Source: Rheinheimera aquimaris | GTDB lineage: Bacteria > Pseudomonadota > Gammaproteobacteria > Enterobacterales > Alteromonadaceae | Direction: 5' to 3' | Length of the DNA: 64,000 nt | Assembly (NCBI RefSeq): GCF_020531985.1 | Contig: NZ_JAJAVQ010000004.1 | Location: 310,001 to 374,000 of the forward strand | Shown here: in pieces, positions 43,586 to 52,642 of the stretch | Layout: each line of letters begins with the position of its first letter | How positions within the stretch are numbered: position 1 is the first letter of the stretch | The notes under the pieces: generated by a model | What the model was told of the DNA's origin: nothing | The model's input: the letters and a program-made list of their open reading frames with translations, nothing else | Database searches by the model: none | Translations under genes and position numbers: made by a program

Positions 43586-44728
43586 ATGTCCAAGCGTGAC
43601 TATTATGAAGTACTAGGTGTTGCTAAAGGCGCCGACGATAAAGACATCAAAAAGGCTTATAAACGCCTCGCCATGAAATTTCACCCTGACCGTACTCAGG
43701 GCGATAAAGCCATGGAAGAGAAGTTTAAAGAAGTTCAGGAAGCCTACGAAGTATTATCAGACGAGCAGAAGCGCGCAGCCTATGACCGTTATGGCCATGC
43801 CGGTGTAGATCCAAACCGTGGCGCCGGTGGTTTTGGCGGTGGCGCGGGTGGTGCTGATTTCGGCGATATCTTTGGCGATGTGTTTGGCGATATTTTCGGT
43901 GGTGGTGGCCGTCGTGGTCAGTCACGCGCTCAGCGTGGCTCAGATCTACGCTACAACCTTGAACTAAGCCTGGAAGAGGCCGTTCGCGGTAAGTCGGTTG
44001 ATATTAAAGTGCCGACGATGGTGGGGTGTGACGTTTGTGATGGCTCAGGTGCAAAAAAAGGCACTTCAGCCAAAAGCTGCCCAACCTGTCACGGTGCCGG
44101 CCAGGTGACTATGCGTCAGGGCTTTTTTGCTGTGCAGCAAACCTGTCCTACCTGTAATGGTCGCGGTAAGATCATTCCGGAGCCATGTACGAAATGCCAC
44201 GGTGAAGGCCGCGTAGAAAAAACCAAGACATTGTCGGTGAAAATTCCGGCAGGTGTTGACACTGGTGACCGCATCCGTTTAACCGGAGAAGGTGAAGCCG
44301 GTATGCACGGTGCACCAGCAGGCGATCTGTACGTACAGGTACATGTTAAAGAACACCCGATATTTGTGCGTGACGGTAATAACCTGTATTGCGATGTGCC
44401 GCTGAGTTTTACCATCGCTGCGCTGGGTGGTGAAATTGATGTGCCGACACTGGATGGCCGGGTGAAGCTGAAAATACCGGCTGAGACGCAAACTGACAAG
44501 ATGTTCCGCTTGCGCGGCAAAGGCGTGCAGTCTGTACGCGGTGGCGGTGTAGGCGATCTGGTGTGTAAAGTAGTGATCGAAACACCGGTTAACCTGAGCG
44601 AGAAGCAAAAAGATCTGCTGCGTCAGCTCGATGACAGTATGGCGGGCGATGGTGAAGCCAAGCACCGGCCAAAATCGAAGGGCTTTTTTGATGGTGTGAA
44701 AAAGTTTTTTGATGATCTAACCAGTTAA
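43586..44728 (+). CDS. dnaJ: Co-chaperone DnaJ (Hsp40)
   Basis: A 380-residue class I J-protein. J domain ([39 protein letters not shown] with HPD), a Gly/Phe linker ([30 protein letters not shown]), four zinc-finger repeats ([32 protein letters not shown]) and the C-terminal substrate domains. It stimulates DnaK ATPase and delivers clients. It shares the dnaK transcript and is followed by a strong terminator. Confidence 0.98.
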   Translation: MSKRDYYEVLGVAKGADDKDIKKAYKRLAMKFHPDRTQGDKAMEEKFKEVQEAYEVLSDEQKRAAYDRYGHAGVDPNRGAGGFGGGAGGADFGDIFGDVFGDIFGGGGRRGQSRAQRGSDLRYNLELSLEEAVRGKSVDIKVPTMVGCDVCDGSGAKKGTSAKSCPTCHGAGQVTMRQGFFAVQQTCPTCNGRGKIIPEPCTKCHGEGRVEKTKTLSVKIPAGVDTGDRIRLTGEGEAGMHGAPAGDLYVQVHVKEHPIFVRDGNNLYCDVPLSFTIAALGGEIDVPTLDGRVKLKIPAETQTDKMFRLRGKGVQSVRGGGVGDLVCKVVIETPVNLSEKQKDLLRQLDDSMAGDGEAKHRPKSKGFFDGVKKFFDDLTS

Positions 44729-44737
44729 TCTGAAACG

Positions 44738-44762
44738 AAAAACCACCTACGGGTGGTTTTTT
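44738..44762 (+). terminator. Rho-independent terminator of dnaKJ
   Basis: AAAAACCACC-TACG-GGTGGTTTTTT: stem of GC-rich CCACC/GGTGG extended by A-T pairs, ending in a T run, 10 nt past the dnaJ stop. Confidence 0.92.
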
Positions 44763-44831
44763 GCTATTTCAGGGATACAATAAAGCTAAGTGTTGTAAAA
44801 CCACGTTTTGGCTACAGAAAAGGAAATATTC

Positions 44832-45632
44832 ATGTTGAAAAAGCTGTTTATCACCGCTACCTGCGCCCTTGTTATTGCTGCCTGTGCACAGTCTCCAACC
44901 GGCCGGCGCCAGATTATGCTGTTTAGTGACACTGAGCTGAGCAAAATGGGGGCCCAGACCTTTGACAGCATGAAGGAAGAAACGCCAATCAGTAAAGATG
45001 CCAAGACCAACAGCTATGTTAACTGCGTGACGAATAATCTGCTGGCGGTCACACCAGATAATTTAAGGGCGCAAAACTGGGAAATTGTGGTGTTTGAGTC
45101 TGAACAGGTCAATGCCTTTGCTTTGCCCGGCGGCAAAATTGGTGTTTACACCGGTTTATTAAAAGTTGCTGAAAATCAGGACCAACTGGCTGCCGTGGTT
45201 GGGCATGAAATTGGTCACGTTATCGCCGGGCACAGTAACGAGCGTTTATCCACTAATCAGGCGTTGCAGACGGTATTGGCACTGGGTGATGCTGGCTTGA
45301 AAGCTTATGGTGTGAAGTACCAGCAGGAACTGATGACAGCCTTTGGTTTGGGGGCGCAGTATGGTGTAGCGCTGCCGTTTAGTCGTGCGCATGAATCCGA
45401 GTCGGATATTATTGGTCTGGATCTAATGGCCAAGGCTGGCTTTGAACCGCGTCAGGCAGTCAATCTGTGGCAGAACATGGCGGCGGCAGGCAGCGGTGGC
45501 ACGCCGGAGTTTATGTCAACTCACCCGTTACCGGAAACGCGTATCAAGGATCTACGTGCCAAAATGCCGGAAGCGATGAAAACCTTTAATGAGCGTAAAG
45601 CCGTATCTGCTTTACCGAAATGCTCACGTTAA
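44832..45632 (+). CDS. M48-family metalloprotease lipoprotein
   Basis: The start is ATG 44832 (AAGGAAA upstream), not the frame from 44808, giving 266 residues. A lipobox (VIAAC, Cys about 18) is followed by the M48 domain: zinc motif VVGHEIGHVIAGHSNER and the downstream ligand in FSRAHESESDIIGLDLMAKAGF, then FMSTHPLPETRIKDLR. It resembles the periplasmic proteases LoiP/YcaL that take part in outer-membrane protein quality control. It follows the dnaKJ terminator and is separately transcribed; a stress role would fit but is not shown. Confidence 0.92.
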   Translation: MLKKLFITATCALVIAACAQSPTGRRQIMLFSDTELSKMGAQTFDSMKEETPISKDAKTNSYVNCVTNNLLAVTPDNLRAQNWEIVVFESEQVNAFALPGGKIGVYTGLLKVAENQDQLAAVVGHEIGHVIAGHSNERLSTNQALQTVLALGDAGLKAYGVKYQQELMTAFGLGAQYGVALPFSRAHESESDIIGLDLMAKAGFEPRQAVNLWQNMAAAGSGGTPEFMSTHPLPETRIKDLRAKMPEAMKTFNERKAVSALPKCSR

Positions 45633-45638
45633 CTTTTG

Positions 45639-45685
45639 CCGCATGGCAACCGCTTCAACGCCAGTGTTTGAAGCGGTGCATGCGG
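45639..45685. terminator. Bidirectional hairpin between protease and NhaC-family genes
   Basis: A long two-part stem: outer CCGCATG / CATGCGG and inner CCGCTTCAA / TTGAAGCGG, in the gap between converging genes. It has no good T run on either side, so it may act as a transcript end-stabiliser or a collision barrier. Confidence 0.6.
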
Positions 45686-45691
45686 TGCCGG

Positions 45692-47014
45692 TTAGGGCAC
45701 AGCCGCTGTTTTGCGTAGCAGTATTGTCAGTACGGCAATAAGTAACAACAGCAGACAATAGTAGCTTTGCGTTACCACCTGCCACGGGGAAATGCCGAAG
45801 CTGGCGCCTAACAGCAATGCCTGAGCACCGTAAGGCACTAAGCCCTGGCTGATACAGGCAAAAATATCCAGCAAGCTGGCGCTGCGCCGTGGTGATATCT
45901 GATGCTGCTCTGCCAGCGTCTTGGCAACATCGCCGGTAAGTACTATGGCAACAGTATTATTGGCAATACACAGGTTGCTGATAAAGGCCAATGCTGCAAT
46001 AGCCAGTTGCTGCGCCTTGTTACCCGCCAGTTTTAAACCGCCGGCTAACTGCTGAATTTTATCTGCAATCCACTGCAAACCGCCTTGCTGCTTAATGAAT
46101 TCACTTAAGGCGCTGACCAGCATGGCCAGAATAAAGATCTCCTGCACATTGGCAAACCCCGTTGCGATATCTTTGCCAAGCCCCGCCAGCTGATAATCGG
46201 CAAACCAGGCCCCTTGCAATGCCGCCAGCGCGATACCCAGCAATAACACCAAAAACACGTTCAGACCCGCAACAGCCAGCAGTAAAATCGCAGCGTAAGG
46301 TACTACACCTGTCCAGTTAACGGCGGCTGTTTGTATCGGCGCGCCTTCGCTTGCCAGCAGTGCATAAAGTACCAGCGTTAGTAACGCTGCAGGCAGTGCT
46401 ATCTTAATGTTTTCACGGAATTTATCTGACATGCGCGCACCCTGGGTACGGGTTGAAGCGATAGTAGTATCGGAAATAATTGACAGGTTATCACCAAACA
46501 TAGCACCACTTAGCAAAACGCCAGCTACCAGTGCCGGATCTAACCCGGCCTGGTGGGCTAAGCCAACAGCAATAGGTGCCAACGCACCTATGGTCCCCAT
46601 AGAGGTGCCCATTGCTGTCGAAATAAGGGCAGCGATAGCAAACAAACCAGGTAACAGCCACGGCGCTGGTATCAGGCTAAGGCCGGCATTGACAGCCGCA
46701 TCGACACCACCGGTAGCCGTTGCCACACTGGCAAACGCACCTGCCAGCAGGTAAATAATACACATGGTAATGATGTTGCTGTTACCCGCACCTTTAACCA
46801 TCACATCAATTGATTGCTGCAGCGGCGCTCGATGTAACCAAACGGCCAGGATCAGTGCCGGAATAATAGCGACATGGCCGGGGAGCTGATAAAAAGCGTA
46901 AGCGACGTCCTGACTTTGCAGATACAAGCCGGTGCCGAGAAACAGTGCTACGAAAAACAACAATGGCAGCAATGAGCGTTTTGCCCCTTTGGCCGCCGGA
47001 GCAGATTGGTTCAT
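45692..47014 (-). CDS. NhaC-family transporter, probable methionine transporter (MetT-like)
   Basis: A 440-residue membrane protein with about 11 hydrophobic segments of the NhaC Na+/H+ antiporter superfamily (GAFASVATATGGVDAAVNAGL, TAMGTSMGTIGALAPIAVGLA, LLSGAMFGDNLSIISDTTIASTRTQGA, SNLCIANNTVAIVLTGDVAK). By family alone it would be called a Na+/H+ antiporter. However, two MetJ-like boxes fill the spacer of its promoter (47064-47092). Comparative genomics has named NhaC-superfamily proteins under methionine control MetT, predicted methionine transporters, and this gene fits that description. Transport itself is unproven. Confidence 0.85.
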   Translation of the reverse strand: MNQSAPAAKGAKRSLLPLLFFVALFLGTGLYLQSQDVAYAFYQLPGHVAIIPALILAVWLHRAPLQQSIDVMVKGAGNSNIITMCIIYLLAGAFASVATATGGVDAAVNAGLSLIPAPWLLPGLFAIAALISTAMGTSMGTIGALAPIAVGLAHQAGLDPALVAGVLLSGAMFGDNLSIISDTTIASTRTQGARMSDKFRENIKIALPAALLTLVLYALLASEGAPIQTAAVNWTGVVPYAAILLLAVAGLNVFLVLLLGIALAALQGAWFADYQLAGLGKDIATGFANVQEIFILAMLVSALSEFIKQQGGLQWIADKIQQLAGGLKLAGNKAQQLAIAALAFISNLCIANNTVAIVLTGDVAKTLAEQHQISPRRSASLLDIFACISQGLVPYGAQALLLGASFGISPWQVVTQSYYCLLLLLIAVLTILLRKTAAVP

Positions 47015-47063
47015 AACGTGACCTTATAAAAATCTGGCTGTTACTCAGCCTTATGGGTTGCGC

Positions 47064-47092
47064 AATATATAGATGGCTAGACGTCCTGTCAA
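47064..47092 (-). promoter_or_regulatory. sigma70 promoter with two MetJ boxes in the spacer
   Basis: On the minus strand TTGACA (47087-47092, perfect), then a 17-nt spacer, then TATATT (47064-47069). The spacer holds GGACGTCT-AGCCATCT (47071-47086), two tandem 8-mers that match the met box AGACGTCT at 7/8 and 6/8. Bound MetJ would cover the promoter. Confidence 0.75.
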
Positions 47093-47182
47093 TTTGCGCT
47101 TGTTATTTTGTCCTCTGGTATAAGCTACCTGAGTTGATTATGCTGGCAACTGTTTTATACGGAGTTTTGCAACGGAGTGGGT

Positions 47183-49054
47183 ATGTCACAGCGCAATTTA
47201 ATAGCTTCCAGCCGGTTTTTGCCGTTTTTCCTAACCCAGGCCAGTGGCGCTTTTAACGATAACGTCTTTAAAAACGCGCTGATGCTGATACTGGCTTTTA
47301 CTGCCGCGAATGCATTGCCGTGGGATACCGACTTAACCATGAATCTGGCGGCGGGTTTGTTTATTCTGCCGTTCCTGTTGTTCTCTGCAACTGCAGGCTC
47401 TCTGGCTGATGCCGTATGTAAAACCAAACTTATCCGGGCCCTGAAACTGTTAGAAATCGCATTGATGCTATTGGCTGCGCTGGCCTTTTATTTTCAGCAG
47501 TATCTGTTGCTGTTAGGGGTGTTGTTTCTGATGGGGGCTCAGTCAGCTTTTTTCGGCCCGGTGAAGTACGCCATTTTACCGCAGCTGTTAACGGACAAGG
47601 AACTGTTGGCGGGCAATGCCTGGGTGGAAATGGGCACCTTTGTTGCTATTTTGCTGGGCACCGTTACGGGTGGCTTACTGGTTGGGCTGGCAAATGCACC
47701 GCTGTGGATTGGCGCTGTTGTTGTCGTGTTCTCAGTACTTGGTTATTTATGCAGCCGGAAAATACCGGCAGTGGGTGAGATTGGCGGCGCTGAACACTTT
47801 CGTTTTGCGCCCTGGCAGCAAACTAAAGCGACTGTCAGTATTTGTTATCAGAATCGGACACTGTATTTGTCGGTGATGGCAATAAGCTGGTTCTGGTTTT
47901 TGGGGGCCAGTTACTTAACGCAGTTCCCTAATTTTACCAAAACGGTGCTGGCAGGCGATAACACTGTGGTAACCGCGTTGCTGGTAGCGTTTTCTGTTGG
48001 TGTTGGTATCGGCTCTATGCTGTGCGAGCGCCTATCTGCCGATAGAGTAGAGCTTGGTCTGGTACCGATAGGTGCTATCGGTTTAACAGTGTTTGGTATT
48101 GGCCTGTATGTCAGCAGCCCTTCATTGAGCGGGACTGAACTGCTTAATCTGGCACAGTTTTTCAGCACTGCATCCGGCAGCTGGGTACTGCTGAACCTGA
48201 CGCTGATAGGTGTGTTTGGTGGTCTCTTTATCGTACCCTTGTATGCGCTGCTACAGCAACGTGCTGAGCCAGCTCAGCGCGCCCGTGTTATTGCTGCAAA
48301 TAACATCTTTAACGCGTTATTTATGGTGGGTAGTGCCATTGCCGGCATAGTGTTCTTGTCGATGCTGGATTTGGCTATCCCGGAATATTTCCTGGTGCTT
48401 GCGATTATGAATGCCGTCGTTGCCCTGTATGTATTCAGTCAGGTACCGGAATTTGCGCTACGTTTTGTGATTTATTTGCTCAGCCATACGATGTACCGCG
48501 TGCAAAGCCGTGGCCTGGAGCATATTCCGTCCGATGGGGCGGCGGTGCTGGTTGCGAACCATGTCAGTTATGTCGATGCGCTGTTGATAGGCGGAGCGGT
48601 ACGCCGGCCGGTTCGCTTTGTAATGGAAAAAGCCATTTACGATTTGCCGGTGGCCAACTGGTTGTTCAAAGCCGCGAAAACGATCCCTATCTGCAGTAAG
48701 CAAAAGGATGAGGCAGTGTACGAGGCGGCATTTGCCAGCATTAAACGCGAGCTGGAACAGGGCAATCTGGTATGTATTTTCCCGGAAGGCCGGTTGACAA
48801 AAACCGGTGAGATAGATGGTTTCAGACCCGGCATTGAACGTATTCTGGCAGAAACGCCGGTGCCGGTTGTACCGATGGCACTGCAGGGGCTATGGGGCTC
48901 ATTTTTCAGCCATCACGGCAGTGGCGCATTTAAGTTTAAAGGCCGGTTTTGGTCTAAAATAAAGCTGCACGCCAGCGATGCATTACCGGCCTCTGCGGCT
49001 AACGCCGCTGAGCTGGAGCGACAGGTGCGGTTATTGCGGGGTGATGCAGCGTAG
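47183..49054 (+). CDS. LplT-like MFS transporter fused to a PlsC acyltransferase
   Basis: The start is ATG 47183 with GGAG upstream (623 residues). Residues about 1-420 are an MFS-type transporter with the LplT hallmarks FLTQASGAFNDNVFKNALM and GAQSAFFGPVKYAILPQLL. Residues about 440-620 are a PlsC domain: NHVSYVDALLIGG (acyltransferase His-Asp) and FPEGRLTKTG. E. coli splits this between LplT and Aas (PlsC plus acyl-ACP synthetase). Here the acyl-ACP synthetase part is absent, so the protein would flip lysophospholipid inward and re-acylate it using acyl-ACP or acyl-CoA made elsewhere. Confidence 0.9.
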   Translation: MSQRNLIASSRFLPFFLTQASGAFNDNVFKNALMLILAFTAANALPWDTDLTMNLAAGLFILPFLLFSATAGSLADAVCKTKLIRALKLLEIALMLLAALAFYFQQYLLLLGVLFLMGAQSAFFGPVKYAILPQLLTDKELLAGNAWVEMGTFVAILLGTVTGGLLVGLANAPLWIGAVVVVFSVLGYLCSRKIPAVGEIGGAEHFRFAPWQQTKATVSICYQNRTLYLSVMAISWFWFLGASYLTQFPNFTKTVLAGDNTVVTALLVAFSVGVGIGSMLCERLSADRVELGLVPIGAIGLTVFGIGLYVSSPSLSGTELLNLAQFFSTASGSWVLLNLTLIGVFGGLFIVPLYALLQQRAEPAQRARVIAANNIFNALFMVGSAIAGIVFLSMLDLAIPEYFLVLAIMNAVVALYVFSQVPEFALRFVIYLLSHTMYRVQSRGLEHIPSDGAAVLVANHVSYVDALLIGGAVRRPVRFVMEKAIYDLPVANWLFKAAKTIPICSKQKDEAVYEAAFASIKRELEQGNLVCIFPEGRLTKTGEIDGFRPGIERILAETPVPVVPMALQGLWGSFFSHHGSGAFKFKGRFWSKIKLHASDALPASAANAAELERQVRLLRGDAA

Positions 49055-49134
49055 TCTGGGCGTTTCGCAGTAATAATCACATCGGGTCATGACGTGTATC
49101 AACCACTTACTACTCAGGTATAAGGAGATACACA

Positions 49135-50847
49135 ATGAAAAAGTTTATCACGCTACTGCTGGTTCTTGCAGCAGTAGTCTATGCAACCAGTCTCTGGCTG
49201 GGGCTTGCCTCTCATTCCTCCGCTGTTGCCGCGACACCGTCAGATAATAAAAGTTACCTGCCAGAAATTGCTCCGGTTGGGGCAACGCTGCTTGAAGGGT
49301 TGGGTAATTACAGCCTGCCCGTTACATCAGCCAATGCTGAGGTACAACGCTGGTTCGATCAGGCGATGGTATTGACCTATGGTTTTAACCATCAGGCGGC
49401 TGAGCGCTCTTTTTTAAAGGCGGTAGAGCTCGATCCGCAATGTGCCATGTGTTGGTGGGGAGCAGCGCTGGTATTGGGGCCGCATGTTAATGCCGGTATG
49501 GATCCTGCCAATAACGCTGCCGCCTGGCAGCGGTTGCAGGCAGCCAGGTCAATGGCTCACCTGGCAAAACCGTGGGAGCAGGCATTTATTACCGCACTGA
49601 GTGCCCGTTACGCAGAGCAGCCAGCTGCCGACCGTAAGCCTTTGGATCAAGCTTATGCTGATGCCATGGCGAAACTTATGCTGGCATTGCCAGCACAGTT
49701 AGATGCCGCGACATTATATGTCGAGGCCATGATGAACCTGCAGCCCTGGGACTACTGGGATGATAACGGTCAGCCGCTTGGGAATACTGCCAAGATAGTG
49801 CAGGTGCTGGAAGGCGTTATAGCCAGGGATACCGGGCATGCCGGAGCGCTGCATCTGTACATTCATGCAGTGGAGGCATCAAATGAACCTGAGCGTGGCG
49901 TAGAAGCCGCTGACCGCTTGAGATCGTTAATTCCCGGATCTGGCCATTTGGTTCACATGCCGGCACACATTTATGCCCGGGTAGGCCGCTGGCAGGATGC
50001 TGTGGTCGCGAATCAGCGCGCCATTGAAGCCGATAACAGTTACCTTGCTGCATGCCGGCCAGCGCCCGGCGTATATCCCTTAGGTTATGTGCCGCATAAC
50101 CATCACTTCCTCTGGTTCGCTGCCACGATGGCCGGTAACAGCAAAGTCGCCATTGCTGCGGCAGATTCAACCTATGATCGTACCAGCGATCCGCAGCTAA
50201 TGCGTCTGCCCGGGATGGAAGCAATGCAGAACTTCGCCATGACACCATTATTTGCCAGAGTAAGGTTTGGCCAGTGGCAAGCCATCCGCCAAATGGCTGA
50301 GCCTGAAGCGGAATTTCCTTACATGGTCGCACTTTGGCATTATGGTCAGGGCATGGCAGCACTAAGACTGGGGCAGCCTGAAACAGCACTATCGCATCAC
50401 TCATCTCTGGCCGGGCTGCTTAACTCGCCACAGATCGCGGCGATGAAGGTATGGGATCGTTATGCATTAAGTCATAGTGTTCAGCTTGCAGAGCGGATGC
50501 TGACGGCTGAGTTGGCATGGCAGCAGGGCGATCAGAAAAAAGCCTTCAGCGTGCTGGCACAGGCGTTAGCGATAGAAGATGAATTACCTTACGATGAACC
50601 GCCAGCGTGGCATGCCCCCGTCAGGCATACCTTAGGGGCTATGTTGTTGGCAGCAAACCGTGCCGCGGAGGCCGAACAAATGTATCGTGACGAGTTGAAG
50701 CGGAATCCGGAAAATGGCTGGTCATTGTTTGGATTAATGCAGGCATTGCAGGCACAGAACAAAACCGGCGAAGCAAGCGCGACAGATGCCAGGTTTCGCC
50801 AGGCCTGGGCTCATGCGGATGTTACGCTGGCATCTTCCAGGTTATGA
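49135..50847 (+). CDS. TPR-repeat protein, secreted, function unknown
   Basis: A 570-residue protein with an N-terminal signal or anchor (about residues 4-32), then TPR-like helices. The first repeat contains ERSFLKAVELDPQCAMCWWGAALVLGPHVNAG, with a CxxCWWG pair that could bind a metal or form a disulfide. Later repeats include HLVHMPAHIYARVGRWQDAVVANQRAIEAD and AEQMYRDELKRNPENGWSLFGLMQALQAQ. The family is widespread and uncharacterised. It is convergent with a SCO1-type gene, the only contextual hint (copper or redox); no function is assigned. Confidence 0.75.
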   Translation: MKKFITLLLVLAAVVYATSLWLGLASHSSAVAATPSDNKSYLPEIAPVGATLLEGLGNYSLPVTSANAEVQRWFDQAMVLTYGFNHQAAERSFLKAVELDPQCAMCWWGAALVLGPHVNAGMDPANNAAAWQRLQAARSMAHLAKPWEQAFITALSARYAEQPAADRKPLDQAYADAMAKLMLALPAQLDAATLYVEAMMNLQPWDYWDDNGQPLGNTAKIVQVLEGVIARDTGHAGALHLYIHAVEASNEPERGVEAADRLRSLIPGSGHLVHMPAHIYARVGRWQDAVVANQRAIEADNSYLAACRPAPGVYPLGYVPHNHHFLWFAATMAGNSKVAIAAADSTYDRTSDPQLMRLPGMEAMQNFAMTPLFARVRFGQWQAIRQMAEPEAEFPYMVALWHYGQGMAALRLGQPETALSHHSSLAGLLNSPQIAAMKVWDRYALSHSVQLAERMLTAELAWQQGDQKKAFSVLAQALAIEDELPYDEPPAWHAPVRHTLGAMLLAANRAAEAEQMYRDELKRNPENGWSLFGLMQALQAQNKTGEASATDARFRQAWAHADVTLASSRL

Positions 50848-50851
50848 CGCA

Positions 50852-51448
50852 CTAATCGACAGCTGGCAGAGCAGAGAAATCTGCTGCCAGTTGCGCTGTA
50901 TCAAAGGGGGCTTTCCAGTAAGCTGTCATGCGACCTTGTGGATCCAGCAACACAATAGCTGTTGAGTGTTCTATGCTGTATTGACTTGACGCTGTTTGCG
51001 GTATCCTAACCTGCGCCATGCCCAGGCTGTTAAGCAAAGTGCTCAGTTCAGATTGAGCACCGGTCAGCCCAATCCAGTGTGGTTGAAACAGCTGCAAATA
51101 TTGTTTCAGGCTGGCTGCAGTATCGCGCTCTGGGTCCACAGTGACAAAAATAACCTGATGCCGTCTTGGCCCTGTCATTTGCTGTTCGGCTGCCTGTAAC
51201 TGACCCAGTGTCAGCGGGCATATATCCGGGCAGAAAGTAAAACCGGAAAATATCAGGCTCCAATGGCCAAGCAGATTGTCGTTAGTAAACGCGCTATTAT
51301 CCTGATCCCGCAGCTGAAACGCTGCGACGTGCCGCGCAGTGTCAAGTTGGGTGGCATAACGTAGATGCAAATCTTGCCGCGGCTCTGAACAGGCTGGCAG
51401 CATCAGACTGAGCACAATAACCTGGGAGAGTAAGCGTACAGAGGCCAT
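50852..51448 (-). CDS. SCO1/SenC-family protein, lipoprotein
   Basis: The start is taken at ATG 51448, which gives a normal lipoprotein signal (MASVRLLSQ... LPACS); a longer frame from 51499 would put the signal peptide too far in. The 198-residue protein has the thioredoxin-like SCO fold with the copper CxxxC (FTFCPDICPLTLGQL) and the ligand His in IEHSTAIVLLDPQGR. SCO proteins deliver copper to the CuA site of cytochrome oxidase or act as thiol reductases. No oxidase gene is near. It ends 4 nt from the TPR gene end. Confidence 0.88.
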   Translation of the reverse strand: MASVRLLSQVIVLSLMLPACSEPRQDLHLRYATQLDTARHVAAFQLRDQDNSAFTNDNLLGHWSLIFSGFTFCPDICPLTLGQLQAAEQQMTGPRRHQVIFVTVDPERDTAASLKQYLQLFQPHWIGLTGAQSELSTLLNSLGMAQVRIPQTASSQYSIEHSTAIVLLDPQGRMTAYWKAPFDTAQLAADFSALPAVD

Positions 51449-51636
51449 GGTAGTGTCAGCGGCAAAAAGAATTGTGTTTTCAGTATTGGCGCAACACATA
51501 AAAGCTGCAAGCGGAATAAACTACATCAGGCCTCCACTCAGTGATAAAATTAGCCATTAAGATGGCTATTTTTCTTTCTTCAGCCTGTAGCTTTTGCTCT
51601 AATAGCCACCTTGGGATGTTTATACCGGGTCAGATT

Positions 51637-52446
51637 ATGCCTGCAATTGGAATTTTTGGTGCCAACGGCCGTATGGGCCGCTCTCTGGTCAGTGTTGCCA
51701 ACGAGCAACAGTTAAACCTTACCGCTGCCACTGTTCGTGACGGCTCTGAGCTGGTTGGGGTTGATGCCGGAGAGCTGGCCGGCTGTGGTAAAGTAAATGT
51801 GCCGCTGACTGCAACCTCAGTCGCAAGTGTCAGCAAGGCTGATATTTGGGTCGACTTTACTATGCCTGAGCCTATGCTGGCGCATCTTCAGCTGGCGGTA
51901 GCAGCGAGAAAAGCGATGGTAATTGGTGTCACCGGTTTAACGGATGCGCAATACAAGCAAGTGCAACAGGCGGCGGAACATATTCCCATCGTCTGGGCAC
52001 CTAACATGAGTGTGGGTGTTAACCTGCTGCTACATCTGGTACAAACGGCCGCGAAAGTGATGGGACAAACTGCAGATATCGAGATTATTGAAGCTCACCA
52101 CCGCTTTAAAAAAGATGCCCCCTCAGGCACCGCCATGGCGATTGGCGCCAGTATAGCTAAAGCCCTGGACCGCGATTTGGCTAAGGTAGCAGTATATGGA
52201 CGCGAGGGGATGACCGGCGAGCGCGAACAGCAGACTATTGGCTTTGCTACTGTGCGCGGTGGCGATATTATTGGTGACCACACCGCCTTATTTGCAGATT
52301 TAGGTGAAAGGCTGGAAATAACCCACAAAGCATCAAGCCGATCGACCTTTGCACAAGGTGCTCTGCGTGCTGCTCTGTGGTTGCAAAATAAACAGCCCGG
52401 ACTTTATTCCATGCAACAAGTGTTAGGTTTGGCACAGTTAAGCTAG
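51637..52446 (+). CDS. dapB: 4-hydroxy-tetrahydrodipicolinate reductase
   Basis: A 269-residue DapB. ATG 51637 ([17 protein letters not shown]) is the best start by family length; upstream in-frame starts at 51541 and 51616 would add a non-conserved tail. Motifs: NAD(P) loop [22 protein letters not shown], and [16 protein letters not shown] with the catalytic His/Lys. It acts in lysine and diaminopimelate synthesis. carAB follows, the dapB-carA-carB order common in gammas. Confidence 0.96.
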   Translation: MPAIGIFGANGRMGRSLVSVANEQQLNLTAATVRDGSELVGVDAGELAGCGKVNVPLTATSVASVSKADIWVDFTMPEPMLAHLQLAVAARKAMVIGVTGLTDAQYKQVQQAAEHIPIVWAPNMSVGVNLLLHLVQTAAKVMGQTADIEIIEAHHRFKKDAPSGTAMAIGASIAKALDRDLAKVAVYGREGMTGEREQQTIGFATVRGGDIIGDHTALFADLGERLEITHKASSRSTFAQGALRAALWLQNKQPGLYSMQQVLGLAQLS

Positions 52447-52489
52447 ATTTTTGCACTATTAAGGTTAAAAAGCCGCTAAAGTTGTCATT

Positions 52490-52495
52490 TATAAT
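52490..52495 (+). promoter_or_regulatory. Perfect -10 box in the carAB leader region
   Basis: TATAAT at 52490-52495 in a very AT-rich stretch is the best -10 between dapB and carA; no convincing -35 is at 16-18 nt. If used, the leader would be about 140 nt and include the terminator-like hairpin below. Confidence 0.4.
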
Positions 52496-52575
52496 AAAAT
52501 TCAAAAAAATCGTAGCTAATTATCCTCTGATCGCCTAGAATAAGCAGGTTTGCCCAAGGCAAATCGGGTATCACA

Positions 52576-52625
52576 TTTTGGGTCAAAACGGGTTGTAAAA
52601 CAGTGTTAGTTTTCGCCCGTTTTTT
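52576..52625 (+). promoter_or_regulatory. carAB leader: terminator-like hairpin with overlapping alternative stem
   Basis: AAAACGGG (52585-52592) pairs with CCCGTTTT (52616-52623), with an inner AAAAC/GTTTT stem, and ends in a T run (52619-52625), giving an intrinsic-terminator shape 17 nt before the carA start. A small hairpin TTTTG-GGT-CAAAA (52576-52588) shares bases with its 5' arm and would exclude it. Possible transcription attenuation; otherwise it may end dapB transcripts. Confidence 0.55.
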
Positions 52626-52642
52626 GCTGTTTGGAGGTTATC

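Noticed and set aside
52481..52510. ARG box upstream of carA
   Set aside because: The AT-rich stretch has one ATTCA half but no matching left half, so ArgR binding is not supported from sequence.
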